DNA of 64,000 nt, taken from NCBI GenBank assembly GCA_030374805.1, contig JARGSG010000012.1:744001-808000 (forward strand), in the 5' to 3' direction. Under the pieces are notes generated by a model. It was not told the DNA's origin. It did not search any database and saw only the letters and a program-made list of their open reading frames with translations. The DNA comes from Gracilaria gracilis. Its lineage: Eukaryota > Rhodophyta > Florideophyceae > Gracilariales > Gracilariaceae. The position numbers and the translations under genes are program-made. This document shows, in pieces, positions 63,977 to 64,000 of the stretch (its first letter is position 1; each line of letters opens with the position of its first letter).

Positions 63977-64000
63977 AATTTTTAGGGCCCATGCGCCGTG

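Overview
The window is eukaryotic nuclear DNA: the recognisable genes (kinesin, SARAF-like regulator, proteasome alpha subunit, type II Golgi-style glycosyltransferase, Dicer-like RNase III, TIR-NB-ARC-WD40 receptor) are eukaryotic, no bacterial operon is seen, and the intact host genes are long, single-exon and compact. A transposon-rich alga, most likely a multicellular red alga, is my best guess. This rests on gene style and on plant-type genes such as class II DAHP synthase; an oomycete or another protist cannot be excluded.

Layout. (1) 1-11199: a young Ty3/gypsy element of the chromodomain type, 5' LTR cut by the window edge. It has an antisense coding block before its 3' LTR and has landed inside a BED-finger gene (11200-11495). 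(2) 11.5-18 kb: the quiet host block, with a GC-rich two-part glycosyltransferase, a kinesin-4-like motor, and convergent to it a SARAF-like store-operated calcium entry regulator. (3) 19.3-22.5 kb: two 5'-truncated LINE copies ending in (GA)n, abutting an acidic unrecognised gene. (4) 23.4-28.3 kb: an orphan proteasome alpha-7 tail exon, then an intact 1456-residue TIR-NB-ARC-WD40 immune-type receptor whose WD40 part is ten near-identical 129-bp units.

(5) 30603-41810: the most striking object, an 11.2-kb PIF/Harbinger DNA transposon. It has perfect 26-bp terminal inverted repeats and TAA target duplications, a transposase at the left end and a second, SAP-like ORF at the right end. Between them lie pieces of three host genes: an ABCB transporter, an almost full-length Dicer-like gene with a degenerate helicase, and the tail of a class II DAHP synthase. 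A Dicer-like gene as transposon cargo is the main candidate for something undescribed.

(6) 42-55 kb: a graveyard of DNA transposons (three pogo-like elements, one structurally complete with TIRs, TA duplications and an open transposase; a piggyBac relic; a Tc1/mariner relic), a possible solo LTR, hairpin elements and a 102-bp spacerless palindrome. (7) 56-58 kb: pyrimidine-rich, coding-like sequence I do not recognise. (8) 58.6-64 kb: a Mutator-like transposase relic preceded in the same frame by a J-domain, flanked by a family of small fold-back repeats.

Most frames outside the intact genes carry stops or shifts. Isolated in-frame stops occur only in transposons and captured pieces, while intact host genes end in TAG or TGA, so a changed genetic code is not indicated.
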